Assembly (NCBI RefSeq): GCF_905147045.1
Contig: NC_065890.1
Coordinates: 7,316,001 to 7,380,000 of the forward strand
DNA from: Nymphalis io
Lineage: Eukaryota > Arthropoda > Insecta > Lepidoptera > Nymphalidae
Direction: 5' to 3'
DNA: 64,000 nucleotides
This document shows, piece by piece, positions 36,084 through 47,710 of this stretch; the stretch's first letter is position 1; every line of letters begins with the position of its first letter. The position numbers were made by a program, and so were the translations under genes. Below the pieces are notes generated by a model. It made no database searches and was not told where the DNA came from. It saw nothing but the letters and a program-made list of their open reading frames with translations.

Positions 36084-36226
36084 TTCTGTAAGAACTGACT
36101 TCATTACTCACCCGTGAAATGTTGACAACCGACTTATGGGGATATACTATTTTGATGAGTGTATTCTTGAAATGTTATAATTATTATGGTCAATGTAGCA
36201 TAATACTGTCTGATATGTCACGACCG
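36084..36226 (+). repeat. Dispersed repeat D, copy 1
   Basis: About 140 bp match 51657-51803 in the same orientation, including gttgacaaccgacttat, gatatactattttgatg, gagatgttataatt-like and tatggtcaatgt blocks. The family was not recognised. Confidence 0.65.
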
Positions 36227-36242
36227 TTTTTTTTGGTGATTT

Positions 36243-36505
36243 TCGATTCTGCTTTTTTTATCTAATAGGAAGGCGGACGAGCATATGGGCCACCTGATGG
36301 TAAGTGGTCACCAACGTCTATAGACATTGGCATTGTAAGAAATGTTAACCATCGCTTACATTACCAATGCGCCACCAACCTTGGAAACAAAGTTGTTATG
36401 TCCCTTGTGCCTGTAATTACACTGGCTCTCTCACCCTTCAAACCGGAACACAACTATGCCAAGTACTGCTGTTTTGCGGTAGAATATCGATGGTACCTAC
36501 TGTAA
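36243..36505 (-). repeat. SINE-3, near-complete, minus sense
   Basis: The sequence ggcggacgagcatatgggcc, acctgatggtaagtggtcac, ttaccaatgcgccaccaacc, tatgtcccttgtgcctgtaa and accggaacacaactatgcca runs in the plus listing, which is the reverse of the A-tailed sense strand. Confidence 0.75.
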
Positions 36506-39291
36506 CCCTATAAATTAAAATTTTTCAATATTTTTTTTTGTTTATTATTTAAATTATTTTCAATTATTAATTTTTATCATTTTTTTCATATTTTATTCAA
36601 AAACTGAACATAGACTTTGTCAATGTCTAGGTGACCTGGGTCGAATCCTAAAGTGATTCAAATTGTTTAAAAGCTTTAATTGTTTAATGAAACAAGTCAT
36701 TAATTTAAAGATAGTTCTTGCTTTCTGATATTATTTTATTGCTAATTAAGTGATAATATACCATGTTTTCACACTTTAAAAGTTAACTTTAATAACCTCT
36801 ATTGTCTAGGTTATTACTTGGTTTTAACTTATCTTCTTTGTATCAGTGTCTAGGGCATTCTTAGGACCTTCTTAGTGTTCATGCAAGATAGGTTATAAAT
36901 TGTTTTGTTCCCTGTGAACAGTGTTTATTTTTCTTAATTTTATATATACTTTGCATTACAAAGTAATATAATATTTTTCGGTGGACACAACCGAGGAATT
37001 GTTGCTGATTTGGAGCTGTTGGAGGCTCTGCTGTTTTATAAAGGAGAGGCTGTTTGTCCAGTGGCCTGCTTTTGCTGCTGGTGCTATTTGCTGCTTCGCA
37101 CTGCTTTTATTTGTTTGCTCACTCATTGTGATACTGTGTTCAGGGTTTGCACTATCCTGCTAATTTATTTATTTAAGTCTATCACTTAATTTTACCGATG
37201 CCAACTCACCTACAACTAACTTGTAATATTTTATTGTATTAATGTTAACTTAATTGACCAGATACTGTCAACGGCCCACCCCCTGATTTTGATGATCAAT
37301 AAACAAGCGTGATTTGACTTGAAAGCTGCAATAAAAAATAGAGTAAACTATAGATACATAACAAGTTTTACAAATAATAATTACCATTTACCTGTCAAAC
37401 TGTCTCTGTATAAACTCTAATATATATTTTTATCCTAAGGTAAAATTATCTTCAACATTATTGTAAAAAAAAAGAAACAGAAAATATTCAACGTGTGCCA
37501 TAGACAAAGCAATCAAAAGTCCTCTTTGATCTTTTTTAATATCTTTAGTTAATCTTGGCTTACGATTATTTCATTTATATTACCGACACACGCATCGCTT
37601 TTTACCTGATTTTATGTTTATTGATATTTTGGTGCAAAGAGAAATAGTTATGTAGTGTTAAAAATATTTATATTGTTTTAGCTTGTTTATAAGCCAATTG
37701 GCGCTATTTTACCTGACAAGGTACTAAAATTGTGACTAAGATAATCCCTATTTCCTTAGTCAACATGTGTAATGATTTCTTCCTTCTGGCAATTTTTGAC
37801 AACTCTCCACGACTCGAATATCGCAACAGAAACGGCATGACGCTCTTCTTTGCCATCATGCCCTTTCTTAGCTGCCGCAGTCTATTTCCCTTGTATAAAA
37901 GTACTTAAATTGTCAAATATTTGTTTACTGGGATATTTTAATTATAAATAATTTCAAAAACTAACAATATCGGTGTTTCACATCTTGTGACCATGATTCC
38001 ACCACCTGACAACTACCTTACTGTATAAATGTTGCTACCCTTCATCACTGATTATATACACCATTAATCACTGATTTCACTCTTTCTGACATTATTTATT
38101 TGATATTCGAAAATAAGAAGACAACATTATGTTACTAGACACCCGCTAAAAACAGTTCATAAGTAAGGCCGTATATTATGCGTTAGACTAATTAAAGTCA
38201 CGTCCTTCAAGTAATATGAAGTAATTTTATGGGTCAATATTATTGTTATAATTAAAACCAACAATGATTGTAACGAAGTTTTTATCGCTTTTGTATGAAG
38301 ATCAAAGAGACGGCTCGTGCCGCCAGAGGTTTGTATGGGTTTATTAAATTATAGCTTCTTTGTTTTGGTTTTTGATTCCGAATTTATTTTAATTGATTGA
38401 TTCAATGGCACAAGTTATGGATATATATTATTGGTCCGATATAACGGTTATATCGATTTTGTCGTTCGACATTTCATCTGTTAACTATATTCGTGAAACT
38501 TTTTTGCGTTTAGATTTTACAATTAAAAGTCCTGATATTAGTAATTAATCGGATTTGACAAACCGACTCAGTATCTCTGACGCCGTCGTTAAATGATGAT
38601 GATTTGTTTTTTACTTCCTCACTAATTTATTTTATTATATTAAAAAATCCGTTTTTTAAAAAAATTACAGGATTCGCCAAATTACGAAATATCTACCCGT
38701 TGGAAACACATATCGGGCTACAATAATGCGCGTAAGCGTGAGTTGAAAGTAAAAGAAAACAAAGTTATCACATGCATGCATTTAATAATAACAATGATAA
38801 CCCGAGTTTTGAGATGACACATGAGAGAGACATGCCTTGCCTGTGGGGATTTTTTTTTATTATTCAGATATTTTTATTTTCCAAGGCGTTCAAATACAGT
38901 TTAAAATGGCCAGTTTTGCTTTATACGTAATTTTTTCCTTAAAATAATAAAACAATCCTTCAAAGTCATTCTTCACAATTCCATCTCCGTTATACTCGAC
39001 GTAAGAGAAAATTCCAGCGTTACCTCGTCGATATTCCGATGACGCGCACTAAGAGTTTTCCGTCTTCGCTCCGTCTTGGTTCTGAATGGCTCTAACAATT
39101 GAAATTCCTTTACATTGCCGTCGGTTTGTTTCCCGTTTGTTTTGTATGTATTTCCGTTACTTAACGTACTAATTGTACTGTTTTATTTATATCTTTTTAC
39201 TTTATTTGATTTTAAGCCGAGATTGTTTTTGAGTTGCTAGACAACAAAAAGTAATTTTCTTATGCTTAATTTGTGTTTATACTGCATCTTG
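36506..39291. other. Intergenic, nothing recognised
   Basis: AT-rich. An open frame at 36981-37163 is rich in Leu, Cys and Phe but starts at a non-ATG codon, has no relatives recognised and no splice context, so it is not called. Confidence 0.4.
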
Positions 39292-39432
39292 TGTTCGGCG
39301 GTGTAGGAAAACTTCGTAAGGAAACCTATCTGTTGAATGATGTATCAACTTGCATTGGAGCAGATTATTGGAATACGCCTCAAGCCTCCTTTACTGTAGA
39401 AGATGCCTTTGCGCAGTAGTGGGACATTTATA
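39292..39432 (+). repeat. SINE-1 tail, degraded
   Basis: ggtgtaggaaaacttcgtaa, gtatcaacttgcattggagc and gcgcagtagtgggacattta preserve the order of the SINE-1 3' half with many substitutions. Confidence 0.55.
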
Positions 39433-39630
39433 AGCTGTTACTGAATTAAAAATCAGTTATAATTAATTTTTGCTTACGTCTCTGCTATAATAGGTATAAA
39501 ATTTTCGTAATTTGCAAATTAAAACATTGATCAATTATATCAGTAAGTTTGTTTAAAGATACTTTTTTTGATACTATTAATAGGCCAGCGTTTGACCGTT
39601 GACTTGAATGATGTTAAGCATCGACACGGT

Positions 39631-40407
39631 CTAAGATGTAGCACGTTTGCCTATAAGAAACCTGTTTACTCTGGATTTGAATACACCAACATTGTACCTA
39701 TCGGGAAATACGGACTCAGGCAAAGCATTCCAAAGTTTCGCAGTGCGAATGATGAATGTAGACTCAAAGCGCTTCGTACGCAAGCGGAGAATTTCCACTG
39801 TGTACCTATGGCGCTTTGGTCGCGTTTGCCTGGGCGTTCGATAGTAAAAAGGGGCTGGAGGAATCAGTTCATGTAATTCCTGAGCACATTCTCCGAAATG
39901 TATCCGATAGAAGACTGAGAGTGATGCAACCACACGTCGATGTTCCAGACTTTGGAGCCTAGACTCGACCAATGCGTCGTCTCCTATCAACCTTCTGGCA
40001 CGCCTCTCAATCAACTCTAGAGCCTGAAGGTGGTTCTTGGCAGAGCCATCCCAAAGGTGAGAGCAGTACACCATACATGACCTCACTTGTGCTTTATATA
40101 AGTTGAGCAGTTGCTCTGGAGTAAAGTAACGTCTCACTTTGGAGAGGATACCAAGTTTTCGAGCAGCTATTTGGGCTTTGGACTCAATAAAAGAGCCGAA
40201 ATTTAGAGTCGACGTGAGAGTAATGCCAAGAAGGTCAAGATGGTTAGTTATAGGTACAGATACATTTCGGAAGGAGGGAGGTAGCTGGAATTCCCTCTTT
40301 TTGGCGGAAAACAAACACGCCTGTGTCTTAGATGCATTGAACTTGACCAGATTGGCATCGCCCCACTCGGACACTGCCTTAAGGGTCACGCTCAGGCGCT
40401 CTACCAT
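39631..40407 (-). pseudogene. Jockey-group LINE ORF2, C-terminal part
   Basis: This 258-residue open frame begins inside the polymerase after the YADD motif. It contains NASKTQACLFSAKK, HLDLLGITLTS (the L-G-(I/V) post-catalytic motif), RSCMVYCSHLWDGSAK, and the end LWNALPESVFPDRYNVGVFK. The YADD block itself (GYADDCTVIES) lies just upstream at 40430-40480 in another frame, so a frameshift separates them. Its inactivation is independent of the RTE insertion. Confidence 0.85.
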
Positions 40408-40514
40408 GGCCTCTCTCTGAGCCTGGATTTGGCCTCACTAGCTCGCGCGTTGAACTTGTAGCTCTCGATAACTGTGCAATCATCTGCGTACCCATAGATA
40501 CCGAACATCAGCAG

Positions 40515-40523
40515 ATCATTAAT
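40515..40523. repeat. Target-site duplication (left) of the nested RTE
   Basis: ATCATTAAT here is repeated at 43670-43678 on the other side of the RTE. Removing the RTE and one copy restores continuity of the Jockey-group reading through its H-I-N-D-L-L codons. Confidence 0.85.
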
Positions 40524-40534
40524 CAATCAATCAA

Positions 40535-42241
40535 TCAACAGCCAATCGTTGTCCACTGCTGAACATAGGCCTCTCCCAAGGTGCGCCAAAGCTCCCTGTC
40601 CTCCGCCTTCCGCATCCAGTTGGTGCCCGCCACCTTCTTAAGGTCGTCGGTCCACCTGGCTGGAGGGCGCCCTACGCTGCGCTTGCCGATTCGCGGTCTC
40701 CACTCTAGGACTCGTCTGCTCCAACGGCCATCGGTCCTACGACATACGTGACCAGCCCACTGCCGCTTCAGCCTGCTAATTTTGCAAGCTATGTCGGTGA
40801 CTCCGGTTCTTTTCCGGATAATCTCATTTCTGATCTTATCCTTCAAAGATACTCCGAGCATAGCTCGCTCCATAGCACGCTGAGCGTCTTTGGATTTGTG
40901 GACTAGTCCCGCAGTTAGTGTCCACGTTTCGGCACCGTATGTCATGGCAGGTAAGACGCATTGGTTGAAGACTTTCGTCTTCAAACATTGCGGTATAGAC
41001 GACTTGAGGACTTGACGAAGGTTGCCAAATGCTGCCCATCCCAAGCGAATTCTTCGATCGGCTTCCTTCTCGAAGTTGTTCCTACCGACTTGTATTATCT
41101 GTCCTAGGTAGGTATATTCACTAACAACTTCAAGAGGTTTCCCCTCGACGTATATCGGTCCCGGCACGACATGCCTATTGAACATGACCTTGGTCTTGTC
41201 CAAGTTCATACCGAGACCGACACGCCGGGAAGACTCGCCTAGGCTACGCAGCATTTCGGTGAGTTGTTCCAGCGACTCTGCTATGATGACGATATCGTCG
41301 GCAAATCGAAGGTGTGAGATGTACTCGCCGTTTACATTGACTCCATACCTAGTCCAATCCAGCGTTTTGAAAACGTCTTCCAACGCGTTGGTGAACAGTT
41401 TCGGGGATATTACATCCCCCTGTCTCACCCCTCTGCGCAGTTGGATCGCCTTCGTCTTACAGTCCTGGATGTGGACAGTCATTGTAGCGGCGTTGTACAG
41501 ACATCTCAGTACCTCGATATATCTCCAATCGATATGACATCTCTGCAATGAGTCGAGCACTGCCCAGGTTTCGATGGAGTCGAAGGCTTTCTCGTAGTCC
41601 ACATATGCCATACACAGCGGCTGATTGTACTCTTCGGTCTTCTGCACAATCTGCCGAACAGTATGGATGTGGTCCACGGTGCTGTAGCCTGATCGAAAGC
41701 CGGCTTGCTCTGGGGGCTGGAACTCGTCAAGTCGTCTGGCGAGACGGTTCGTGACGACTCTTGAGAACAGCTTATACACGTGACTCAGGAGGGAGATTGG
41801 TCTGTAGTTTTTCAAGAGGGTTTTATCACCTTTCTTGAAAAACAGTACCACCACACTCCCGCTCCACGTTTCCGGGGTCTTGCCATGTTGGATGACGGAA
41901 TTAAAGAGGCTTGCTAGCTCTTTCAGGACCGGAGTCCCGCCTGCCTTAAGCAACTCTGTTGTGATTCCGTCATCTCCCGGAGCTTTGTTGTTTTTAAGCT
42001 GTTCTAGAGCCACCCTAATCTCTCCTTGGTCAACGATCGGGAGCTCCTCGGAGTAATGGCGCATAAGAGGGGCGCGCTGGTCATCAATACTGATTCCCAC
42101 GGGTTTATCCGATCTTGAAGAGAACAACTGCCCATAAAACCTCTCTACTTCTCCGACAATCTCAGGCCTAGAGGTAACGACCCCACCCTTTTCAGTTTTA
42201 AGTTTTGTCAGACGCGGCCTCCCAAACTTGCGAGCGAACAC
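40535..42241 (-). pseudogene. RTE reverse transcriptase and C-terminal domain
   Basis: This is a 568-residue frame. RT motifs in order: KNNKAPGDDGITTELLK (near 85-100), LKNYRPISLLSHVYKL, GFRSGYSTVDHIHTVRQ, AYVDYEKAFDSIE (the first catalytic Asp), LRRGVRQGDVISPKLFTNA, LRFADDIVIIAES (the catalytic FADD), MNLDKTKVMF and YTYLGQII. The end has GRPPARWTDDLKK and W..EDRELWR. RTE elements insert by target-primed reverse transcription. The frame lacks its own start, because upstream it belongs to the same polyprotein as the endonuclease frame. It is otherwise open to its stop, so the lesion is recent. Confidence 0.92.
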
Positions 42242-43455
42242 TTTCGATCCCCGATTTTGCTCAATCGCAGCCTGATGGCACGGGTATTGGAGCGTCGGAG
42301 ATCGCGTCGCGTCAGCGTTTTTATTGTTCGGTTTAAGGCCTTATCTGACAAAAACGATGGTAGTTCTCGTCGTTTTCTCATGAGCTCGAGTGTCTCAGCA
42401 GAGAGTTTTGGTGCGTTGTCTCTTCTCTGTGGCGAAAAACACTTGCGGGATGTGTTTTGCAGTATTTTGACCAGCGTGTCGGTTCTCTCATCAATGCTGC
42501 TTATGGATTCCAACGCGGTGAATTGATTTTGAAGTTCCATTTGGAACTTTTCGGAGCCTTGAGCAGCTTGGAGCATGGTAGGTCGGAGAGTAGACCTCAT
42601 CATTCTCGATCTTTCGGCTTTTAAGTTGATATTTAGAGTGCCTCGAACCAAGCGGTGATCACTTCCGGTATTAAACCTGTTGATCACTGAAACATCTCTA
42701 AATATGTGCCTTTTATTCGAAATTATAAAGTCTATCTCGTTCCTTGTCACGTTATCCGGGATTCGCCAGGTCCACCTCCTCTGAGGCTTCTTTTGAAAGA
42801 AAGAATTCATCAAAAAAAGCCCCTGCGCTTCGAGAAAGTTTACCAGCATTTGCCCCCTGTGATTTCTGCAGCCCAAGCCTTTAGCATTAAAGTCTCCCAT
42901 AACAACATTGTAGTGGGCCTTCGAGGTGTCGTTGCGGGCCTTTGCGATGTCCTCGTACATCGCTTCGACCACATCATCAGAGTATGTCGAAGTTGGCGCA
43001 TATACCTGTACGACCTTCAGGGAGTACCTGTCGGAAAGTTTTAGGACAAGGTACGCTACCCGGTTCGACACACTACTGATTTCCACAATGCTGCTAATGA
43101 GATCCTTTTTGACTAGAAAACCGACACCACCCTGGGAGAGGTTATCACCTTCGCGGAAGTAGAGTAAGTTACCGGACTCTAGAGTTATCGTGTCCTCCCC
43201 CTGTCTTCGGACTTCAGATAACCCCAGTATATGCCAGTTTATATGACTTAACTCGACTTCTAATTCGGCGAGGTGATGGTCCAGCCTCATCGAGCGTCCA
43301 TTATACGTTGCCATGTTCAGTCGTTTTATACGGTAGCCTGCCGTGAACCGGTGATTCTTATCACCCCCTGCCCTGCCGATACCGCGACCGCTACCTTGGT
43401 CGGGCCTAGCGGGCTTGCTGGTAACTGGGGGCCTTTTTTTGGGCGCATCTGCCAT
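42208..43455 (-). pseudogene. RTE endonuclease part (frameshifted)
   Basis: A 415-residue frame starts at ATG 43455 (MADAPKKRPP). The APE-type endonuclease motifs are clear: RLNMATYNGRSM, LGLSEVRR (catalytic Glu), YNVVMGDFNAKGLG (catalytic Asp/Asn), RNEIDFIISNKRH and NTGSDHRLVRGTLN (catalytic His). The last 30 or so codons are out of frame owing to a one-base deletion near 42272. The second RTE copy keeps that base and reads straight from NTRAIKAA into the RT frame. Confidence 0.92.
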
Positions 43456-43630
43456 TAATGGAGGGGTTTGCCCATACTAGCCGCGCTGGGCAGGCGTGTT
43501 GGCGAGCGTAGTAGGTAGCTCCCATAGATGTTTATGGGAGGGGGGACGCTGCTGCCCATCCCCCCTTTTCCCCGTCCCTCAGTCGCCTCTTACGACACCC
43601 ACGGGATGAGATTGGGGGAGTACTATTCTA

Positions 43631-43670
43631 AGCCGGTACTCCACGGCACAAGCCGGTACTCCACGGCACA
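43631..43670. repeat. Tandem 20-bp duplication at the RTE 5' end
   Basis: agccggtactccacggcaca is present twice in direct succession (43631-43650, 43651-43670) at the 5' boundary of the RTE. Confidence 0.95.
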
Positions 43671-43678
43671 TCATTAAT

Positions 43679-44916
43679 GTGCAGCAGAAATAGTGTCGCC
43701 AAGAGCACTGACCCTAGGGAACACCGGCATTTATAGCCATTTGATCCGACGAGTGGCCATTATCCACTACTCGTAACGATCGATTCCTCAGGAAGTCTGC
43801 AATCCACGCACACAGGCTAGCAGGCAGGCCATATGCAGGAAGCTTGCTGATAAGGCCATCATGCCAAACCCTATCAAAAGCCTTCGAGATATCCAAAGAA
43901 ACAGCAAGTGCCTCCCCGTGTTTCTCGATGGCCTCACTCCAGATGTGTGTGACGTACACCAGAAGATCACCAGTGGACCGATTTCGGCGAAACTCGTACT
44001 GTCGGTCACTGAGAATGTCATTGGCTTCCAGGTACGTCAGGAGCCTAGTATTTAGGATACGTACCATTGTCTTGCACAAATTGGACGTAACCGAGATGGG
44101 TCTGTAATTGGCAGGGTCAGCATGACTGCCCTTTTTAGGCACGGGCTGCACGTTAGCAAGCTTCCAGGACTTAGGCACTTGACCAGTCTCAAGAGAGAGG
44201 CGAAACAGACGTGTCAGGATAGGAGACAGTTCAGGCGCACATTTCCTCAGGACAATTGCTGGAATGCCATCAGGTCCGCTTGCCTTGTTCACGTCTAGAC
44301 TGCGTAGCGTTTTGCGAACTTCCTTTTGCCGAATGCGTATATCACTCATATGAGTGTCGGCGCTAGGTGTTGCTGGAAGTGTCGCGCTACCAGCATCAAG
44401 ACGTGAAGACTCCGCAAATAGAGACGCAAACAGATTTGCTTTCTCTTCAGAGGTGTGAGCAAGCTTCCCGTCAGGCTTCTGAAGGGGAGGCAGTGAGGGC
44501 CGACAAAAGTTCGCTTCAACCGCTTTAGCTAAGGACCAATACGCTTTGCTACCCGAGGGGTACGCAGCCAGTTTGTTCCCTATTCGACTAATGTGATCGA
44601 AGCGTGACTTTTGCATAGCTTTCTTGCATGACTTGGCGGCTTTATTAAAGGCTCTTTTTTTTTGGCGTATATCCCTCGCTTTGCGGTTACGAGCATCAAC
44701 CCAAGCCAGGTACGCTTGATGCTTCAACGCTTCAGCGCGTCCGCATTCAGGTCCGAACCAAGGTTGAGCTTTAGTGGAGAGTGGCACGTCTGAAAATGGA
44801 ATAAAATATTCCATAGCCAGACGTAGCAAATCTGTCACACTTTGCGCGCTAATCGAGGGATCACCAGATGAGAAGCACACACGCTGCCAAGGATAGCATG
44901 CAAGGAAAGAACGCAT
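43679..44916 (-). pseudogene. Jockey-group LINE ORF2, N-terminal part of the RT
   Basis: About 400 residues are open from 44916 to 43714. Motifs are NKASGPDGIPAIVLRK, ANYRPISVTSNLCKTM, RNRSTGDLLVYVTHIW (just before it, DRQYEFRR, where a Gly is usual at the E), LAVSLDISKAFDRVWHDGL (catalytic Asp) and AINAGVP. At the next codon a CAG-to-TAG stop is followed by a one-base loss; the remaining SVL..TLFLLHIND block is readable only in another frame up to the RTE insertion point at 43678. Confidence 0.88.
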
Positions 44917-45818
44917 TCCTTCCCAATCTACTGACCAACCCCAGTAGGACTGGGGTTGGGCAGTGAGAGACAGATACAGATTTCACCAGACAGTGGTCGG
45001 ACTTACTTAACGGTGAAGAGATCGCCACTGAGTAACGGTCCGGATCAGTTGTCGGTAGAAGGTCCAAGCAATAGGCCTTATGCGAGTCAACGTCAGGTAG
45101 TCGTGTAGCACCATGGACCAGCTGGGTAAGATCTAACGCTAAGGCTAGCCTTCGCGTCTCTAACCCAGCATGGTCAGTGTCCTGGTATGGAAATAGCCAC
45201 TCCTTGTGGTGGGCATTAAAATCCCCCAGAAACACCAATTAGGCTGTGGGGTACAACCGTTGAGCCGCATCAGCCACCTCACTGAGGTATTCTGTGAGCC
45301 TTGTTGTCTCTTGATTCCCGCTGTGCGATCGGTAGCCACAGGCATACAGAATTTTTTCCATACCCGACACCAAAGCCTAAAGTACCGAAAATGTGGTTTC
45401 TTCAAATCGCCAGAGACGCCGAAAGCAGATGTCATTCCGGACGTAAACGCATACGTCTGCTCGTGATTTAAAATTGTTCTCCAGGGTACGAAAGATACGA
45501 TACGTCGGACGGACAACCAATCTGCGTCTCCGTGAGAAACAAGAGGTGGGGTTTCTCAGAATCAAGGTGGTAGTGGACTGGCACGATATTAGAATGCAAC
45601 CCTCTAATGTTGCTGAGGTGCATTTTAAGCGAGAGGGAGTGCAACTGCTGTGAAACTTTCCTTGAGTTAAAAGGTAGAGAGTCGAAAGTAGAACGAGGCG
45701 CCATGCTGCTAAGACACGATGATACACACAAGGAATATCGCGCACACTGATGGGGGACTAGGCTCGAGACTGCGGGGACGCCCGAGCCCCCCCAAGTATG
45801 TCCATCGGGCCCTCTCAT
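44861..45818 (-). pseudogene. Jockey-group LINE endonuclease, frameshifted
   Basis: Endonuclease pieces occur in three frames. KMHLSNIRGLHSN and PHLLFLTETQIGCP (catalytic Glu) are in 45818-45468. RADVCVYVRNDICFR is in the 45745-45377 frame. A further frame leads to MVFLGDFNAHHKEWLF, ATRLPDVD, CLDLLPTTD and SKSDHCLVKSVSV (catalytic His) at 45238-44861. At least three frameshifts inactivate it. Confidence 0.85.
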
Positions 45819-46225
45819 CCGGTCGCCGGATGACGGCGCAACCCCGGGATTTTTCGACAGTTGGCGGGGCAGCCTTTTGTGAGTGGCTAGCTCACTACTT
45901 GGGCCCCCATCTATCTTCGGTCGGCCAGCGGTGCACCGTGCCTCGGATCCCGCAAACCTCCACGACTAGTCTCCCGATGTTGCGATTCCAGTATGTATTG
46001 TTTTCAAGCTTTTGCAGGGACGCAACTGTTCTGACCCGGCTCTCAGAATGGTGTCACCGGAAATCGTACCGGAACACAACAGCACTGTTTGGCGATACGG
46101 CTTTGTCCGGTGGGTGGTCACTAACCACGGCTGAGGCCTACCACCAGTTAGCTTGTCACCTGATTTCCACCACCCAGGGACCACGTGTGGTTGGTTACAA
46201 ATTAAGGGTCCCCAAAAATTACTAT
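45819..46225 (-). other. GC-rich 5' region of the Jockey-group LINE
   Basis: This roughly 400-bp block is sharply more GC-rich than the flanking AT-rich DNA and ends abruptly near 46225. The position fits the 5' untranslated region or internal promoter, or a decayed ORF1 end. No zinc-knuckle or other ORF1 motif was readable. Confidence 0.5.
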
Positions 46226-47274
46226 ACTATATAAATACATATTTTTATATTATTTAGATACTAATTAATTACATATTTTTGACTCGCTCTCGGTATAATT
46301 TTTTTATTTCTAGTATTTTTGCGGGGCCTTTGCTACCTACTAGCATGTATGTCGGCACCATCCACCGTGAATTAATTTATATATTTATATTAAAATATTA
46401 ATTTCAAGGTTCCAAATAAGGTAAATAAAACCTATTAAGAAATTGAAAAGAACTAATTTCAGTTTATTATATACTATGTGTCTTTAATATTCTAGAGTAT
46501 GCCATAAATATTTCATTGTTTACATACATAATTAGTATATTTAAAAAAAAAAAAATTATTTATACATTTAAAAATATTATGAATATCGATTTTATTATAT
46601 CTTTCCATTTCTATTTTAGATTGCTGAAATGCGCCATGACAGTTCACAAACATATGTATGATATTTATCAAGTAACCACAATATGATATGTTAATTTGGT
46701 TTAATGTGGAAATTCAATTATTCTACACAGGGTTACCGGATCGTATAATTATATACAAAACGTGTATAATATAGTTTCTTATGTATTCAGTTTGCATAGA
46801 AGTTTACCTTGTATATATTATAACAAATATCAAAATAAAAATTCAACACAATATAAGTTGCTAAATTGATCGCTTTACTACAATACATCGCACGCTTTAC
46901 TACAATTGATCGCTTTAATACATTTATAACAATAATTAATAATAAGTAATATTGTATTCTTTCGTATTTTCGGTCAGATTATATGATAACATTAAAAAAA
47001 GAAAGAAAAAATGTTTTATTAGTTTTGTTATAATAGGATTTGATTCTGTATAATTTCAGTGGCCCAGCGGTGTTAAAATACTAGCTGTACTGGAAGCCCT
47101 GATTCTACAACATGTCATATATGAACGACACGGTAGAATTTTGTACGGACAAATATCTAGATTAAGAAAAACAATGCGAAAAGAAAATTTTATTGTCTAA
47201 ATGTATTAATTATATAGTTTATATGAACTATCACTTTTGAAGAACTTAGAATTATTTTATAAAATGAAAGAAAA
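46226..47274. other. AT-rich spacer
   Basis: No supported gene. A segment near 47060-47150 (ggcccagcggtgttaaaata) loosely resembles a SINE head but was not assignable. Confidence 0.4.
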
Positions 47275-47338
47275 AACAAAGTTTCTGACTTAATTTACAC
47301 AGTACCATTGCTGTTTAAGTTAAGTCAGAAAGTTTGTT
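47275..47338. ncRNA. Pre-miRNA-like hairpin (candidate only)
   Basis: Two 21-nt arms (47282-47302 and 47311-47331) pair with one G-U wobble and one mismatch around an 8-nt loop (taccattg). They extend outward past a G-G mismatch by six further base pairs (aacaaa/tttgtt). The total is about 64 nt. The strand of expression, if any, is unknown, and a decayed short inverted-repeat element is an equal alternative. Confidence 0.35.
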
Positions 47339-47710
47339 TAACAAAACACGTTTATTTTTAAGTGTTAAGTTTATACTTTTTTTATTGTTCTTGTATTTTT
47401 AATTAATAATAATGAAACTAATATCTTATTCGTCAGTTGTCAATCTACTTAGCAGGTGTATCGGAAACGAAACTATTTATAGAATAAATAGATATGCTTA
47501 AAATAGACTTGATTTAAATACATTGATACTTTTTCTTTTAATTTAATCTTTTAATCTTTGAGGCGGTTATAAAGCTTATTTACGCACTAGCTGTGGCAAC
47601 GGTTTCACTCACGTATAACTTAAAAAAAAAAACATTAAGAGCAGACATTTCAAATATTTTAGTATATACAACATTTTTAATTTTATTTTCGTGAAATATT
47701 AGTATTTATT

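Larger units (their letters stand above)
40524..43669 (-). mobile_element. RTE-clade LINE, nearly complete
   Basis: The element runs from a 5' end at 43669, with two 20-bp copies of a gtgccgtggagtaccggc-containing unit, through a short GC-rich leader. An apurinic-type endonuclease and a reverse transcriptase follow, then a 3' end with a (caat)n/(attg)n tail at 40524-40538. It is about 3.15 kb and bounded by a 9-bp duplication. A single-base deletion near 42272 divides the coding region into two frames. The second copy in this window at 56604-58612 is nearly identical in the shared part. Confidence 0.92.
39575..46225 (-). mobile_element. Jockey-group LINE, broken, split by a nested RTE
   Basis: On the minus strand, a GC-rich 5' region (46225-45820) leads into endonuclease pieces, then a reverse-transcriptase domain, then (after the RTE inserted at 40524-43669) the rest of the RT including YADD and the C-terminal domain, ending near 39575. 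Without the insert the element is about 3.5 kb. The clade (Jockey, CR1 or near) cannot be fixed by eye. No target-site duplication was evident at its own ends. Confidence 0.85.

Noticed and set aside
36981..37163. Leu/Cys/Phe-rich 60-codon frame suggestive of a membrane peptide
   Set aside because: It starts at a non-ATG codon, has no conserved context, and the hydrophobic bias is expected from T-rich sequence.
41178..41537. Plus-strand open frames across 40139-43458 and 57101-58665
   Set aside because: They lie antisense to the RTE coding region, recur identically in both RTE copies and show no domain. They are shadows of the element's codon usage.
43844..46234. Plus-strand open frames across the Jockey-group LINE, including 45719-46234
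   Set aside because: They are antisense or 5'UTR shadows of the LINE, and translations are Ser/Arg-rich without motifs.
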